From positions 98,287,795-98,351,794 of the forward strand of contig CM060977.1 in the NCBI GenBank assembly GCA_030765065.1: a stretch of 64,000 bases of DNA. The letters are read 5' to 3'. Below, one piece after another: positions 44,281-56,704 of the stretch. The notes under the pieces were generated by a model. It was not told the origin of the DNA. It saw only the letters and a program-made list of their open reading frames with translations, and did no database searches. A program made the position numbers and the translations under genes. How positions within the stretch are numbered: position 1 is the first letter of the stretch; every line of letters starts with the position of its first letter. The stretch is from Deroplatys truncata (Eukaryota; Arthropoda; Insecta; Mantodea; Mantidae).

Positions 44281-45682
44281 GGTAGGGTTAAGATATCACT
44301 TAATAGTTGATTCGGAGAAGTGTTGCTAACCACGTCGCTATTAAACATGTTAATCAGTAACTAATTACAATTCTTTTTCTTTAATAAAACATATAGTTAA
44401 AATTGAATCCCGTGGTCATAATTTAACGAATTACCTTTACCCACACAAACCCTGGGGTAAAACCAGAGATAAGGATTGATTCTCAGCTCCTACAAGTACG
44501 ACCAGCCAGGCGGACATCGAACCAAGGACCCGCAGATGACCACGGTGAAGAAACCAGCTTCAGGAGCATTCCCGTTACAATTTCACGTTTACTTAACTCC
44601 TACGATCAAACATAAATTATTAAGTTTTCTTCTAATTTGTTTCTGTTAAACTTCTTTCAGTATTATTCACCTTTTCCCTGGACCTAAGTTGGCTGCGGTA
44701 AAATTGGCCCAGATCACATTGTCACAACAGAATCGCGGACTTGCGTCGTCCAAGCACAATATGACACCGAAGAAGTAAGCGAGTTTCCTTCAAAACTGAG
44801 CTCTTGCACTAGATATATTTCTATTTCACGCCCATTTTCTAGTTCACCGTGATTTCAGGACGCAGTTTTAGATTGATTTTATTGGTTCACGTGCTAGATT
44901 CTAACTCTTGTTTATCGGTTTCCCGTGCGGGGATCTTCCATCTACAATTACCGCATTACTTTCGCTTGATTACGTTTTCTATCTGCTGTGGCTGGTTTAT
45001 CCTCGTATTGTTAAATCTTCCGAACCTACACGTTATTCTTAGCTCTCCAATCTTTTGTTTCTGTTTTCCTGAAAAGCCAGTAGTATCGTCACACCTGCTG
45101 TTCTCGTCTATATTCTGCTTCTAAGCTCCACATATTTTGTGTACTTATCACACATAATATTGTGGCGTATCAGTAAGTTCATTGTCATTGCCAGACGCAC
45201 TGTTGTGTTGCATTGTCGCTACTAGATAGCATTATTGGGTTTATTTGATTTTTCGGCTTAACGATCCCTTCTTTTGGCGTGGACTGCGCCAAAGGGAGGG
45301 TCTGTTTGAAATCGTCTGGTATGATGCCAACCCTGTCTGGCTTGGTTAGACACGGTTGGAGGGGGTATAGATAGTGTCACTTGAGCGAAAGCGGTCGTTG
45401 TAGCAGGAAGTGCATGTGGTCAGTTCAAGGCTTCGAGGTATCTCCCTCCATCCTCTCTTCCTCGTTCATAATATAGAGTCGGCAATAGTAAATCCCAAGT
45501 AATGTGTGTTATGTAATGTTTTTGTGTGATGTATAACTTAACGCCTTCATCTATATCTAGACAACAAGGTCCCGGTCTTCTTGCTTTCAGCGAGTTGCAC
45601 GCCCCCCCATGTCCTGAGGTGATCTAAATTTAATCATTTTCTAGAAACCTTTTGCCCCTCGCCACAGCATGTAACATTATTT
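44281..45682. other. No gene recognised
   Basis: A possible eroded SINE lies at about 44440-44580 (complement of a B box, 'catcgaaccaagg', near 44514). The 45250-45600 stretch is GC-richer with 'ggagggtctgtttgaaatcg' and a TATA-like 'ggggtatagatagtg', which might be LTR debris. Confidence 0.35.
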
Positions 45683-46040
45683 GGCGCCGTAGCGGAGTGG
45701 TTAGACGCTTACTTCTCACCAAGGGGCCGGTTTCAATCCCAGGGGCCCGCATGTGGGACTTATGGTGGACAAAGCGGCGTGTCAGTGGGTTTTCTCGGCT
45801 TCTCCAGTTCCCCCTCCATTCATTCTATCAATTGCTCCATCATCACCTTTTCGTTCATCCATTTCTCTTTCATTTCATAACAACATCTTCCCCACTCTCA
45901 TATCTGTCTAGGAGCCGATCCCTCGTTCCGGGCTCTTCATTATCTGATTCAATGTTTGTCTGCTCCTCGACAGGCCTCTGATCCTAGGCACGATTGCAAG
46001 TCCCTGGGGTGTAAGCCTACATAAGAGGAGGGTTAGATCA
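45683..46040 (+). mobile_element. SINE-D, near full length
   Basis: Head 'ggcgccgtagcggagtggtt', B box 'tttcaatcccaggggcc' and 'cgcatgtgggacttatggtg', tail 'cctacataagaggagggtta'. Same order as 41026-41350 and the complement of 31362-31652. Confidence 0.87.
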
Positions 46041-46621
46041 AGCAAGTAATAAATATTTACTGCATATAAAATTTAATACTATTTGGGTTTCTTTGAGTCC
46101 CTTTTTTAATCCGATTCCTTATTGTACCTTATTTTCTTTCTCAACCTATTCTACACTGAACGATTTATTCCTCTTTTATTCTCATTATATTTAATATATT
46201 ACAACCTCAGCGTATATAATTATATGACCTTAAGAAAACCCATTATTGAGATTTAAAATATTCACAATTTCAGGTTGATTAATTTTAAATTAATACAGCA
46301 ATAGGGGTTTAATAAATAATATGTAGACGAATGCGCATTTCTAAATTAGTTAAAGAAATATTACTCCTTTATAATTATTTTTACTGTTATAAAAACTGCT
46401 CCATACGATACTAAAACTTTATGAAAATATTTTATGCTTAAACTCTTTAATAGCATGTAAATAAATTCCAGAGATGAGATTTTAGTTATTCTATTTTGGG
46501 GGCGGGTAGGAAGCGTTATATATGTGAATTAATTTTTTTGCTTAAAATTTATACAATATTAGCATTATTGTTTATTAACAGCACAACTAAACCATGTAAA
46601 CAAAAATTCATCACATTTTTA
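46041..46621. other. No feature recognised
   Basis: Strongly AT-rich spacer. Confidence 0.45.
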
Positions 46622-47520
46622 CTTCTGCTACCACGTACATATCAGGTAGAGAAGGTATTGCAATCCACCCAAAAATTTTAATACCGAGATTTCACCGGAG
46701 TTACTTTCATTTAGGCCTCCTAGATAAAATCCAAATAATGCATTTTTTGAAACATGTTTGTGTTTATGTGTGTGCCTATTTCTGTGAACAGCATAACTCA
46801 AAAACAAAAAGTGGGATAAACACCAAACTTAGTATTTGAGTTTAGTATCTTCCAAAGATGCGACACGAAAATTTTCAAGAAAATAGCCCCCACCCAACTA
46901 ACCTTTACGTGGAACACGTTTCGAAAATTTGGACTTTCTAAAACATGACTCTAACGATTTTGATTAAAATACCATATATGAAAGATATTTACATACCAAA
47001 TAAAATGCCGTCTTAAATTTTCTGGGAATGGCCCAGTGAATCCTCTTCATTCGGAATGAATTTTGTATAATCTTGTATAACTGATAAAGGTTAAGCGATA
47101 GACGAAAACGTACTTCACAAGAATGTACATCCCTTTAAAACGCACAATTTATTTAAAATAACCTTTTTGTGGCACAAGCCATTTCGGTGTTATCCTTTAA
47201 TAAAGGTTCAAATTGTTCGATACTTGTCATTCTTTTCAAGCCCCATCAATTCTGAGTTATTTCTCGCGATGTCATGGAAAGAGTGTGGAGTTTTAAGGCC
47301 AGCATACAGCGTACAGTTCTTAAACATATGACATTCGCTATTTCCTTTGTATCTATGACGAAATGTGTAATGTGCTATTCCTGCAAGGGTTTATTTGGAT
47401 TAAAATATGGTGGAAGGAAAACTCATCTTTAATAAGAATAGTTTTGTATAGGTATATCCACTAATGAAGATAGAGGGTAGAGAAATTCATGTGAATGTAT
47501 CACATCAGATCTTTTATCCT
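46622..47520 (+). repeat. R1 repeat, divergent subfamily, full length
   Basis: From 'gctaccacgtacatatcagg' through 'attgcaatccacccaaaaat' and 'tgtgaacagcataactcaaa' to 'gtagagaaattcatgtgaat' and 'gtatcacatcagatctttt'. The right half carries 'gccagcatacagcgtacagt' instead of the 'catgcaaagagaatgg' block, marking the second subfamily. Confidence 0.85.
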
Positions 47521-48107
47521 GTTATTTACAAGGAGGTATATAACATTACATTGATGTACACCAAAAATACGTCATGTGGAACAATTTTAAAATGGGAATG
47601 TGCTGAGAAATGAAAACTTGAGAAAAGAAAGTTTAAATTTGTAATCCTAAAATAACACTGTAACGTACTTAATGTTGTTTAAAAAGAGTTTATTGCATAT
47701 GCAGGCACTGCCATACGTTTTTCTGCTCCTGTGAATTTTATTTAGTATTTTAAGATTCCTTACACCCATCTTAATGGTTTATTCATTTTTATATAAGCAA
47801 AACTTAATGCGTTTTACTACAGTTTAACGGGAATTTAGGTTTATAGACAGATATTTAAATCATTCTATAGCATGCTTTAAAACGTCCTACAGCAATAAAA
47901 CCTACATGGAAATAAAACGGAAAGTTTATGGTGTTTGATAACACTAGAATTAATGTTCGGATTTTGGCGATTTAAGGCCTTTTTCCACAGATGGGTGTCC
48001 ATAAGGGCGAAAGAGGTAAATACTTTAAAAGAAATGTCATTGTAGCTAAATGATAGTAGAAAATAGGAAGAAAATAGAATATACTAAGTGAAAACAAAGA
48101 AACAGAA
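47521..48107. other. No feature recognised
   Basis: AT-rich, no open frame or repeat match. Confidence 0.4.
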
Positions 48108-48400
48108 AGGTTAATACTGTACCTGAGCACCTACCTGTTGTGCGAGTGGTCCCAGATTCGATTCCTTGGTGGGATCGGGAAGTTTTTCTTCAAACAAGAA
48201 GGTTTCTCGGCATGCCGAGAATCTGCTGTTTGAATGTGGGAGTTCTTGTGTGCGCATGTGTGTTCTAGGTTATTTGTTACTTAACAATTAGACCATAGAT
48301 TTCGGATTGCTGCTGGAAAAACCGAGTACACGTGCCGAATCACACAATTATGACAGTCTACAATCAGTACAACAACAAGTTCCGCACAATTAATAAATAC
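48108..48400 (+). mobile_element. tRNA-like SINE (SINE-E group)
   Basis: B box 'agattcgattccttgg' (about 48151-48166), then 'gggatcgggaagtttttctt' and a long tail with 'tggaaaaaccgagtacacgt'. Partly like 35303-35462. The A box is unclear. Confidence 0.55.
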
Positions 48401-48404
48401 AAAT

Positions 48405-49169
48405 CTGATGCATTAGTTATACATGATCTTCTCTACCTTCTATCGTACATTAGTGTGCATACAAATTACTTTTACTAAAGCTTATTTTTGCTATGTACTT
48501 CATTTTAATGCAGATAAATCTTTCCAGAAATAGCTACATTACCCATTTAGTTATAGAATAATAGGAATAGCAATAGTCAAATGTTTTAGAACTGGACGCT
48601 ATATGCTGGCCTTAAAATTCCATACTGTTTCCATGACATTGCGAGTAACAACTGAAAATCTATAGGACTTAAAGAATGTATTGAAAAATTCGAAGCACTA
48701 ATAGCGGATATCTTGGAAATGGCTGATGCTACCTGGAAAGTTATTTGAAATAAATTGTGTGATTTAAGCGATCTATATCTTTTGTGTAATACGTTTTCGT
48801 CTATCAGTTAACGTTTACCAGTTATACAAGATTATACAAAACTCCTTCCGAATGAAGAAGACTTCACAAGCTATTCCCAAAAAAATTAAAACACATATTT
48901 CAATTTGTTATGTACACATAGTTAATATATGGAATTTTAACTAAAATCTTTAGGGCTAGTTTTTAGAAAAACAAAACTTTCGAAAAACATTTCACGTAAA
49001 GGGTAGTCTGGGTTGGACACCAACACAGGCACACGCACACACACATATAAACGTTTTTCTAAAAAAAAAATTTTGGATTCATGGAGCCTCAAAACATATA
49101 TTTCCGACGAAATCTCGGTATCGAATTTCTTGATGGAATGCAATGCCTTCTCTACCTGTTATGTACGTG
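48405..49169 (-). repeat. R1 repeat, divergent subfamily, interrupted at its end
   Basis: From 'aatctgatgcattagttata' and 'cttctctaccttctatcg' to 'tggaatgcaatgccttctct'. It is cut at the terminal 'acctgttatgtacgtg' by the RTE-like insertion and resumes at 50224-50250. Confidence 0.85.
49156..49169 (+). repeat. Left 14-bp target duplication of the RTE-like copy
   Basis: CTGTTATGTACGTG, repeated exactly at 50224-50237. Confidence 0.92.
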
Positions 49170-50223
49170 CCCTTAGGGGCTCACCTTGTTGAGTACGGGA
49201 GTGTCGACCCCGAGGTACCTGAGCCAGCCAGTGTTTGAGGGTATAACCAGTCCACCCTGTCTCCTGGGGTCACAAATAAGGAGACCTGGTCCTCCAGGTT
49301 GGGGGTTAAGCATGAGGCTCACAACGCCATTTGTAAAAAACCTTGTTAAGAAGGATGGTTTGTTGTTAGCAACTTGGAATGTTCAAACTATGTTATGAAA
49401 ATAAAAGAAGTGGCAAATAACTTAAGATATTGGCTGGGCAGTAGTGTGGCAAGGGAAATGTTGGAGTGGAAAAGGAGGAATAGATAAACAGAATTACACA
49501 TTATTGTATTGTGGATCAACTGAGCCTGGACTACACAAGATAGGATTTATTATCGCAAAGGAAATAAAGAAGAGCCTAATAGAGTTGGACCCAGTTAATG
49601 CAAGATTATGTAAAAGTAGATTTAAGGTCCAATTTCGAAATGTGCCTATACTTTCTGTGTCCGCATCTTTGGAGGAAAGGGCGTGTTGACAGGGAAGAGT
49701 TTTTGTGAGAGTTTGGAAGGAGAGTGTGGTGAAGGAGTTTAAGGATACGTTGATGTTCTTGGTTGATTTTGGTGCTGGAATGGCGGGGAGGCAAATGTTA
49801 CATGAACTAGGTGTCGAGGTTGGTGCCTTGCATGGACAGTTTGTGATTGGATTATTAGGGAAGGAAGTTTCTCATGTGTTATTGTTTTCTATAACTGTGT
49901 AGAATTGCATTGTACTTTTACACTTGCTCAGGGTTAGTTCTTATTTGCCATATTCTATGAGGTTTCTACTGCTTAATTTTTGCATTTGTTGATTTACTAT
50001 TTCTATTTTTGTAATCCTGGTGTTTCTCTCTGTGAATGCTCTGACTGCATTGGTTTTGTACCAGAATGAGATTATCTATTTAACCAGAGCTGCTTATGTA
50101 ATCTGAGTTGACTGGTACTTGTTTTGTTTTTATTTTATTGATGTATTGACTTGAATAAATTTATAGCCAGAGGATGGTGCTGATGACCACCGCAGTTTTG
50201 CACCACTCAAACCGCTATTACTA
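49170..50223 (+). mobile_element. RTE-like LINE, short internally deleted copy
   Basis: A 1054-bp insertion lies between exact 14-bp duplications (49156-49169, 50224-50237), the mark of target-primed reverse transcription. It has a 5' leader, the start of an AP-type endonuclease, a stretch of unclear origin (49690-50160) and a 3' end 'gatgaccaccgcagttttgc' with '(tac)'-like terminus. The reverse transcriptase is missing, so the copy was mobilised in trans. Confidence 0.88.
49355..49689 (+). pseudogene. AP-endonuclease N-terminal fragment of an RTE-like LINE
   Basis: This domain would nick target DNA for LINE integration. It opens 'LLATWNVQTML', the conserved WN start of the endonuclease. After a stop and frame change come 'GGIDKQNYTLLYCGSTEP', 'IGFIIAKEIKKSLIELDPVN' and 'FRNVPILSVSAS'. 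These runs match the endonuclease of RTE-type LINEs, often mis-annotated in arthropods as 'craniofacial development protein 2-like'. The conserved 'QE' segment is lost near 49420-49460, and the fragment ends at TGA after 49687. Not functional. Confidence 0.85.
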
Positions 50224-50237
50224 CTGTTATGTACGTG
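50224..50237 (+). repeat. Right 14-bp target duplication of the RTE-like copy
   Basis: CTGTTATGTACGTG, identical to 49156-49169. It belongs to the R1 terminus. Confidence 0.92.
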
Positions 50238-50250
50238 ATATAGGAAGTAA

Positions 50251-50609
50251 AGATTAAGAAAACCTGTTATAATTTTAAGCGTGTATTTAAAATGAAAGGG
50301 GAAAGAAAAAGTTGATGAGATTTAAGATTGCAGCATGAGGAACAGTAATCTGAATTAAGTTTCGACAGTAAGGGTGGCACTGTAACGAGTTTTACTGTAC
50401 CTGAGAACCATAAATAAGTAAAGATGCTTTGGCTACAAATATTCAGCGTTGTAATACTCTGAAATATCTTAAGTCTCGATTATGAATTATTTTCTAGGAA
50501 GTCGTTTGTGATTATTGTTTTGTTCTCCATTTTAACTGTTATAAGAATATACGTGCGGAAGTACCATTCGAGCACCGTCTCTCAGATGCATGCCAGTTTT
50601 AAATTGACC
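50251..50609. other. No feature recognised
   Basis: No open frame, repeat or RNA gene supported. Confidence 0.4.
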
Positions 50610-50750
50610 GAGTCCCTAAAGGGTAGTTCGTGATGTAGGAAGATGTTCATTAAAATCTTGGTGTCAAATCATTGAAGGATACTGAATCTAAATACCAAGT
50701 TTGGTTTTCAATTAAGTTTTCGTTTTTGGGCTATATACTGCAGATAGAGA
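50610..50750 (-). repeat. R1 repeat, fragment
   Basis: 'Aaagggtagttcgtg', 'atactgaatctaaataccaa' and 'gtttggttttcaatt', then 'cgtttttgggctata', as in the R1 inner block. Confidence 0.65.
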
Positions 50751-51019
50751 AGTTCTAAGCTGTGTTTCATGGGAAGGTGAAAGCGGACAGTGTTTTCATC
50801 ATCTAATTTTAAAATTGTGAAATATTTCATCATCGCGATTTTACGACAGAGCATGCCGGTAGCAATGCGGACCCCGTCCGCATCGGTGAAAGGGGATATA
50901 CTATACATATGTATGAATTGTACATTTGAAAGGGGATATATTATACATATATAAGAATTGTACAGTAATAATATAATTTACAAAGAAACATGTTAAAATA
51001 TTCAACATCCAACATTTGT

Positions 51020-51780
51020 ACAGAGCAAATTGTAAGAAACGGGCGAGCTAGCAAATTCTAGGAAAAACATAATTCTAAGTAGAGCACACCTTTCACCAAG
51101 CAAACGATCAGGGAACAGGTAACGAGCAGGGAACAGGTAACGTCAGGAGAAATAGAAAGAGATAGATGGAGATATGGAACGTGCTTCACAACGCGCCAGG
51201 GTGACGCGTAAGCACACGAATTTGGATTAACATATTTTCATACATGTTAATGTAATGCGGTCGGAGAAACGTCGTTACATTTTTAAACACAGAGGCGAGC
51301 GTCACTAGGCTCAGGTATATAAGGAGAAACAAGGCCCCAGAGCCACTCTCTATCTTCTCTTCTCTTCTAGAATTACGTCGGTAAGAAGTGTTACGCTCTT
51401 AGCGACAGATGCACGTGTGTGCAAACTGGTGGGAGTGCGTGTGCAGATAGTTAGGCTCCTGATTTATTTCGAGTGGTGGGATTGGAATAATGGGAAAACT
51501 AGCTGCCCATAAATATTTAAATTGTTAATAAACTATACTAATTAAGGGAAATGCAGTTTATTTTTAATTTGCCTCACCCGCAATAACCTGAGAACCAAGA
51601 TATATAGGGAAAAGTTAGGAATGAAAAACGCAACAGCCGACGAGCATCCACAGCCGACGAACAACACTACAACAGATAGCATCAACCCAAGGGCCGACGA
51701 TTTCTCGCTACAAATACCGCCCAGCAACGATTTCCCACTACAAATACGGCCCAGCAACCGTTTCCCGCTACATGGGCTTA
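51020..51780 (+). repeat. LTR-like repeat L3 (possible solo LTR)
   Basis: Candidate ends 'tgtaagaaacgggcg' (51029) and '...cccgctaca' (51774). Inside are a TATA-like 'ggtatataagg' (about 51314), an 'aataaa' near 51528 and three imperfect 29-31-bp units around 'acaaatacsgcccagcaac' (51690-51774). No flanking duplication is evident and there is no second copy here, so this is tentative. Confidence 0.35.
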
Positions 51781-51994
51781 GCTAGAGTTTCGAAACATTT
51801 AAAATACGCTCTCTACCTTCTGGCCAGTGGCTATGGTTTGACAGTTCAGAAATGAAAAAGTTTATCAACGATGTTGTTGAGAACGTTCATTGTGCTACTG
51901 TGGAAGCCTTGTGCAACACAAAGGGAAATCTGATTTAATCTGGCTTGTGCTCCAGGGAGGAAATAATTGGGGATACACCTTTGACACTTTGTGT

Positions 51995-52430
51995 TTTCTT
52001 GTTTTTACAGCTTTTCAAAACAATCGAACGACCCACCGACTATTAAGTCAGATCAGTGATTCGCTTTTTGAGTGCGAGAAATGTTACACCAGCAGCATTC
52101 ATCGGCATTTGTTTAACGTTTACGGGAAAACGGTAATTAGCGACATGCCCAGTCACACACGGCCAAACAAACTCAAGAGCTGATGCATAATTTTGTTGGG
52201 AACAATTCGACCACCCTCCCTACAGTCCGGATTTGGCACCAATCAATTTTCATTTGTTGTTTCCTCTGAAGAAATTCCTTCCTGGAAAACATTTTAAAGA
52301 CAATGGTGTGAAACAAAAAGTGCAGACTTGGTTTTCGTCACAGGAGGCTGTCTTCCCGTTACGGTAAGTGACTGAACAAAGACGGTGACTATGTGAAGAA
52401 GTAGTGTAAGGTGTAAGATAATGAATGACA
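51995..52430 (+). pseudogene. Mariner transposase, internally deleted
   Basis: A run 'LFECEKCYTSSIHRHLFNVY' then 'GKTVIS' (about 52058-52140) matches the N-terminal HTH of mariner transposases. Near 52143 it jumps to 'AQSHTAKQTQELMHNF', shifts frame to 'CWEQFDHPPYSPDLAPINFH' (third catalytic position normally follows PDLAP; here Asn), then 'LKKFLPGKHF' and 'KVQTWFSSQEAVF'. The two first catalytic aspartates and the intervening core are absent. No inverted ends are recognised, so this is a partial relic. It differs from the deletion copy at 38.7 kb. Confidence 0.82.
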
Positions 52431-53242
52431 GAAAGTACTTTGTAAATAATATTCTGTTATTTTTTTTAAAAATATCTGTAATTTAAAAAGACGCCTCATA
52501 CATAATTTCCATCATTACTTTAAAATACCATAATCGAGTGTTCTCATAGAGAATGCATCTAGAATCACACCATCAAGTTCTACCAATATTTGAATTATTT
52601 TTTGTAGTTTAAAAGCATTCCACGTGTGGCAAATTGTGACATGTAGGCTAAAGTCATCACTAAAAATTAAACTATTGTTGACACATGTAAATCTTACGGA
52701 GTATAGTCGAAATATTTACGACATTTAATACAATTTTAAATGGAAACCTTCTTATTGTACTGTAACGCTGATATGAGCTGAGATGTTAAAATAACTTGGT
52801 ATCTTCCAATACTGTCTTTGATGCTTAGTTCCAAAATTTCTTATAGTACTGGAAATGTGCTGCATTAATTTACAAAATATAGAGTTGCTATACTTAAAGA
52901 GCAGATGCTTGCAGGATGGACGCTCAAAAATAAACAACAGTGAGGTCGAATTAATCGAAATGTGCTATACATACATTTCAGACTGTGGTCACTCTATTCT
53001 GAGAAGAAAAATAATTGATTTGGAAAGTCGCCACCAGAGGAGGGAGTGACGCTCTATGGGTAGTGGCACAGGTCTAGGTGTTGTGACGCTTTTGAAATCA
53101 GTCGCTAACTTGCACTTGTTTACATAGTGCCTTCCTTACGTTATCGTGCAATAACAGCAATGCTTCAGTCGCCTCCAGGAACTTATGCCAACTGAAAACA
53201 CGTCAATATGTGTTTCGTCAAAGTGCAGTATGACTATGGACA
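52431..53242. other. No feature recognised
   Basis: AT-rich. Short frames at 52752-53049 lack any domain. Confidence 0.4.
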
Positions 53243-53700
53243 CCAAACGTGTGAGGCTCGCATTCCCGGGATCGTTGGACTGGCCACTCTGATCTGGGGT
53301 TTCTTCGTGGTTTTTCCAGGTTCGTAGGCGAATGGTGGGGTGGTTACTGTTCTACCACGAATGCTCTGTTCATCATTTCCTGTCTCCACTAATACCTTTA
53401 ATCTCTTTTACTCAGGGTTGTATGAACAGGTGAACGCAATTAGTGCTTTGCGGTTGAACGGTGGACTTTACGCTGTGTAAAGATTTCTCCCAGGCGCTTG
53501 GATGGCTGTCTGGGGCCCCTTTAAATATACTGTGGCCGCGCGCCGGGCCGCCGATAAGATCATCTCGGCCCGGCTCCTGGGTGGGACCCACGATTGACCT
53601 TCAGAACAATAACTATGCTACGAACCCATTATGTGCCATTTTCCCGCACGTTTTCCTTCCTCAGAAGATCCCTTTCAAGCGTTTTCTGTAGATTCCCCTT
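53243..53700 (+). mobile_element. SINE-A, degenerate
   Basis: 'Tgtgaggctcgcattcccgg', 'gtggtttttccaggttcgta' and 'ggcgaatggtggggtgg', with a GC-rich body 'ccgataagatcatctcggcc'. Closest to 39495-39965. Confidence 0.72.
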
Positions 53701-53751
53701 CTAGAACAACACTGTTTCTTTGTTCTTTTTACTTATGAACGCTGTTTATAT

Positions 53752-53975
53752 GTGTGGTCCTTAGGGTCCCATTCTGTATTGGGCGTGAAAGACAGCAAAT
53801 TTTTCTCAGAGGCATCTTTATCAGACTTGAGGTTCTTTTACGTGCCGTAAATATACGACTCGGGAACATCGGTTTTACTTCCCTTATGCCCGAAAAATCC
53901 CATCGCCCTCCGCCGGGTTTGAACCCGCGACCTCGGGAACTTGAAGCATGGTATCAACCACACCACGGAAGAGAC
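53752..53975 (-). mobile_element. SINE-B, reverse orientation
   Basis: Complement of 'ggcgtgaaagacagc', 'ggttcttttacgtgccgta' and the B box 'gggtttgaacccg' (about 53917-53929). Same unit as 13526 and 21243, with a small deletion before the head. Confidence 0.85.
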
Positions 53976-53994
53976 TAGAAGATTACGCTTTGTG

Positions 53995-54185
53995 GCGGGG
54001 CCTATATAGAGGGCTGTGTTGCCAGACAGGAGTTCTGCTAAGAAGTTACGAAGTTAAGTGCAATCAAGAAGTCGAAGAGTGTGGACGGTGTCGTGTGCAG
54101 TTCGGTTGTTAGTTGTGACTCAGCACTTCAGTTGCGATTGATTCGACGGATCAGTTGTGTTGTGTTCTTATTTTACAAAAGCGTC
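53995..54185 (+). promoter_or_regulatory. Promoter-like TATA region of unknown origin
   Basis: 'Ggcggggcctatatagaggg' (TATA near 54001) followed by a GC-richer leader with 'agttaagtgcaatcaagaag'. It resembles the downstream half of an LTR, but no matching copy is present. Tentative. Confidence 0.3.
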
Positions 54186-55227
54186 CTACACTGAGCACCT
54201 AAGTGGCAAAGTATATTTAGGATATTATATTTATAAGGCAATGCATTAAAGAAACGACTTGATGATGCTAGGTTACTTTAATCTCTGAAATCCTTCTTTC
54301 AAAGAAATGTTATAATATAACAAACAATTTACCATGGAATATTGTTTCAAATATCGTAGATATTCCTTTATACTCTTGCTGACATACATATTTCAACAGT
54401 GATTTAAATACAGGGTGATGATTCCAGCCTGATGTCTCATAATTTATACAACGTTGAGCATTTTCTTAAACTACGGAAAAAACATAGAGCTTCTTTAGGA
54501 CCTGATAGTGCTGCACTTATCTACAGAATGTTACACAATTCAGCCGATAAAACATCATGGGTTACAGAATGAGCTACTATGATAACATGCTGATAAGACA
54601 TTGAATTCCCCAAATAACTCGAGTGTTTTCCCAGTAAACCACCAAAGCATCTCATTTAGAGATAGCAATCTCAATGGCGACTTACAATTCATAAGTACTT
54701 CATTCCTAGGCAGCATACTGAATTTAACCTGTTGAGTCAATCCAAAAAGCAGTTTAATAAACTTAATTGACATAACATATTTACTGAATATGTTGCAATG
54801 TCAATGTTGAGCCTGAAACTGTGTTCTTAACCTGCTGGAAAACTTGTTACGCTGGGCTCTGCAGTAGTTTGGAAATGCCATATGTTCAGCTGTTTCTTCT
54901 TTGATTTCTAGTCACCATTTTGGTGGTGTTAGGAGGCACTTTGACATAGGACAGCTATGGTGTTTGAGCCAACGGATGTTTGCAATAAATCATAATTAGT
55001 AATGAGCCAGTACGCCATTGAGTTGCTGCTATTTTCAGGTAATCGTGGTCATGCTATGTTCAAACACTCCACGTGAATACCTCCATAATATGTACTTAAA
55101 CTTTCAAATAAACGCGAGACATTAAAATTGTGTTCACTCCAAATGTAAGCCATTATCTATGTGGAAAACATAAATATTTAATCACTTGAACGAGTAATGA
55201 ACTTTGCAGCACCAGAATGTAACTAAC
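54186..55227. other. No feature recognised
   Basis: AT-rich. The 72-codon minus frame at 54555-54773 has no domain. Confidence 0.4.
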
Positions 55228-55861
55228 ATGATTCAGCTATTACTACAGCTAACCGATTCCCCATCTGAAATTTGAGTTACCACTGGCCCATGCATGCTAA
55301 TGACTAGGCTATTACTACAGCCAACTAATGTTTGTATATCTGATACGTATGACTCTATGTTAAAGTGGAAGTATCACTGACCCTTAACGCTAATGACTAT
55401 GCTATTACTACAGCTAACTGTTGCTTGTCTGTCTGATACGTATGACTCTTTATGTTAAAGTCGAGGTATCACTGGCCCTTGCACGCTAATGACTATGATA
55501 TTACTACAGCTAACTGTTGTTTGTCTATCTAATACGTATGACTCTTTATGTTAAAGTGGAGGTATCACTAGCCCTTGCACGCTAATGACTATGCTATTAC
55601 TACAGTTAACTGATGTTTGTCTATCTGATACATATGACTCTTCATGTTAAAGTGGAGGAATCACTGGTCCTTGCACACTAATGGCTATGCTATTACTATG
55701 CTAATTTGTTTGTACTAAAAAATATGATTATGATTTTTCATATGAAAGTGAATGTACTACTGTCCCTTGCATGTTAAGGACTACGTTATTGCAACAGTTA
55801 ACTGTTGTTTGTCTCTCTCATACGATGATTCTCCATGTGAAGGTGGAGGTATCATTGGCCC
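55228..55861 (+). repeat. Tandem array, 96-bp unit, about 6.6 copies
   Basis: 'Taatgactatgctattacta' starts at 55391, 55487 and 55583, exactly 96 bp apart; earlier and later units are more diverged. Each unit also carries 'gatacgtatgactctttatg' and 'gaggtatcactggcccttgc'. Confidence 0.93.
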
Positions 55862-56704
55862 TTCCTGACGGAGCATTCTTCGGAAAAAGCAAATCTCACA
55901 AGTTTGATAATACCGCAATGCTAGCTATTTTAGCACTTGTGGAAGAGAAATTAAACATTTTAGAGTGTAAATCTGTACTGCTTCCCCATAAGTTAGGGTA
56001 TCAGTGAAAATAAAAGGATCTACAGCTGTTTTTCAATACTTTGGCCATTTTTACATATTTTCAGAACATAAAATATAAACTGTACACAACATTTTAATGA
56101 ACCGTTGTTAAGATATTACTTATTTTATTAATTATTAATAAGCTATTGGCAGTGTAATAATGAAATTCTCATTCGCTTCTGAGTTTATTGATTCGCTTTA
56201 AAATTTTTAATTTTAGCTCATTACAGAAATATAAACACATTATTATGATGGAATTTCTTACTTTTAATTTATTTAAGAGAAAACGTTTTTGGCCACATGT
56301 TACTGAGTCTTTCGACTCTTTCAATATGAGTTATAAAAATAATTAATTTCAGTTTTTACTAGTTTTAACTAGTGTATATCAATTTTAAATACGTAATTCT
56401 TAACGCTCTCCTGAAGCTTATAAATTTTGGCCCAGATTTTTAACGCTAAAAGTTTTTGAAAAAAAGAAAGAAATTGAATACATTAAGGTTGAAGTTCACC
56501 TCAATGTATTACTTAAATAATAATCAGCCAATTAAACAAAATTTGTATGTTTAGCATTGTTGATATTAGAAAACCCATTAAGTAGCATAATAGTTGAGGG
56601 TATAAGTACAATAAAAATGAAAAGTAGTACAACATTTTCATGTTTAGCCAGAATTCACCGATGCATTGACTTAATCATTTATCAGCAGTAATATTCAAAT
56701 GAAA
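55862..56704. other. No feature recognised between the two arrays
   Basis: AT-rich sequence with several homopolymer runs and no open frame beyond the end of the 96-bp array. Confidence 0.45.
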
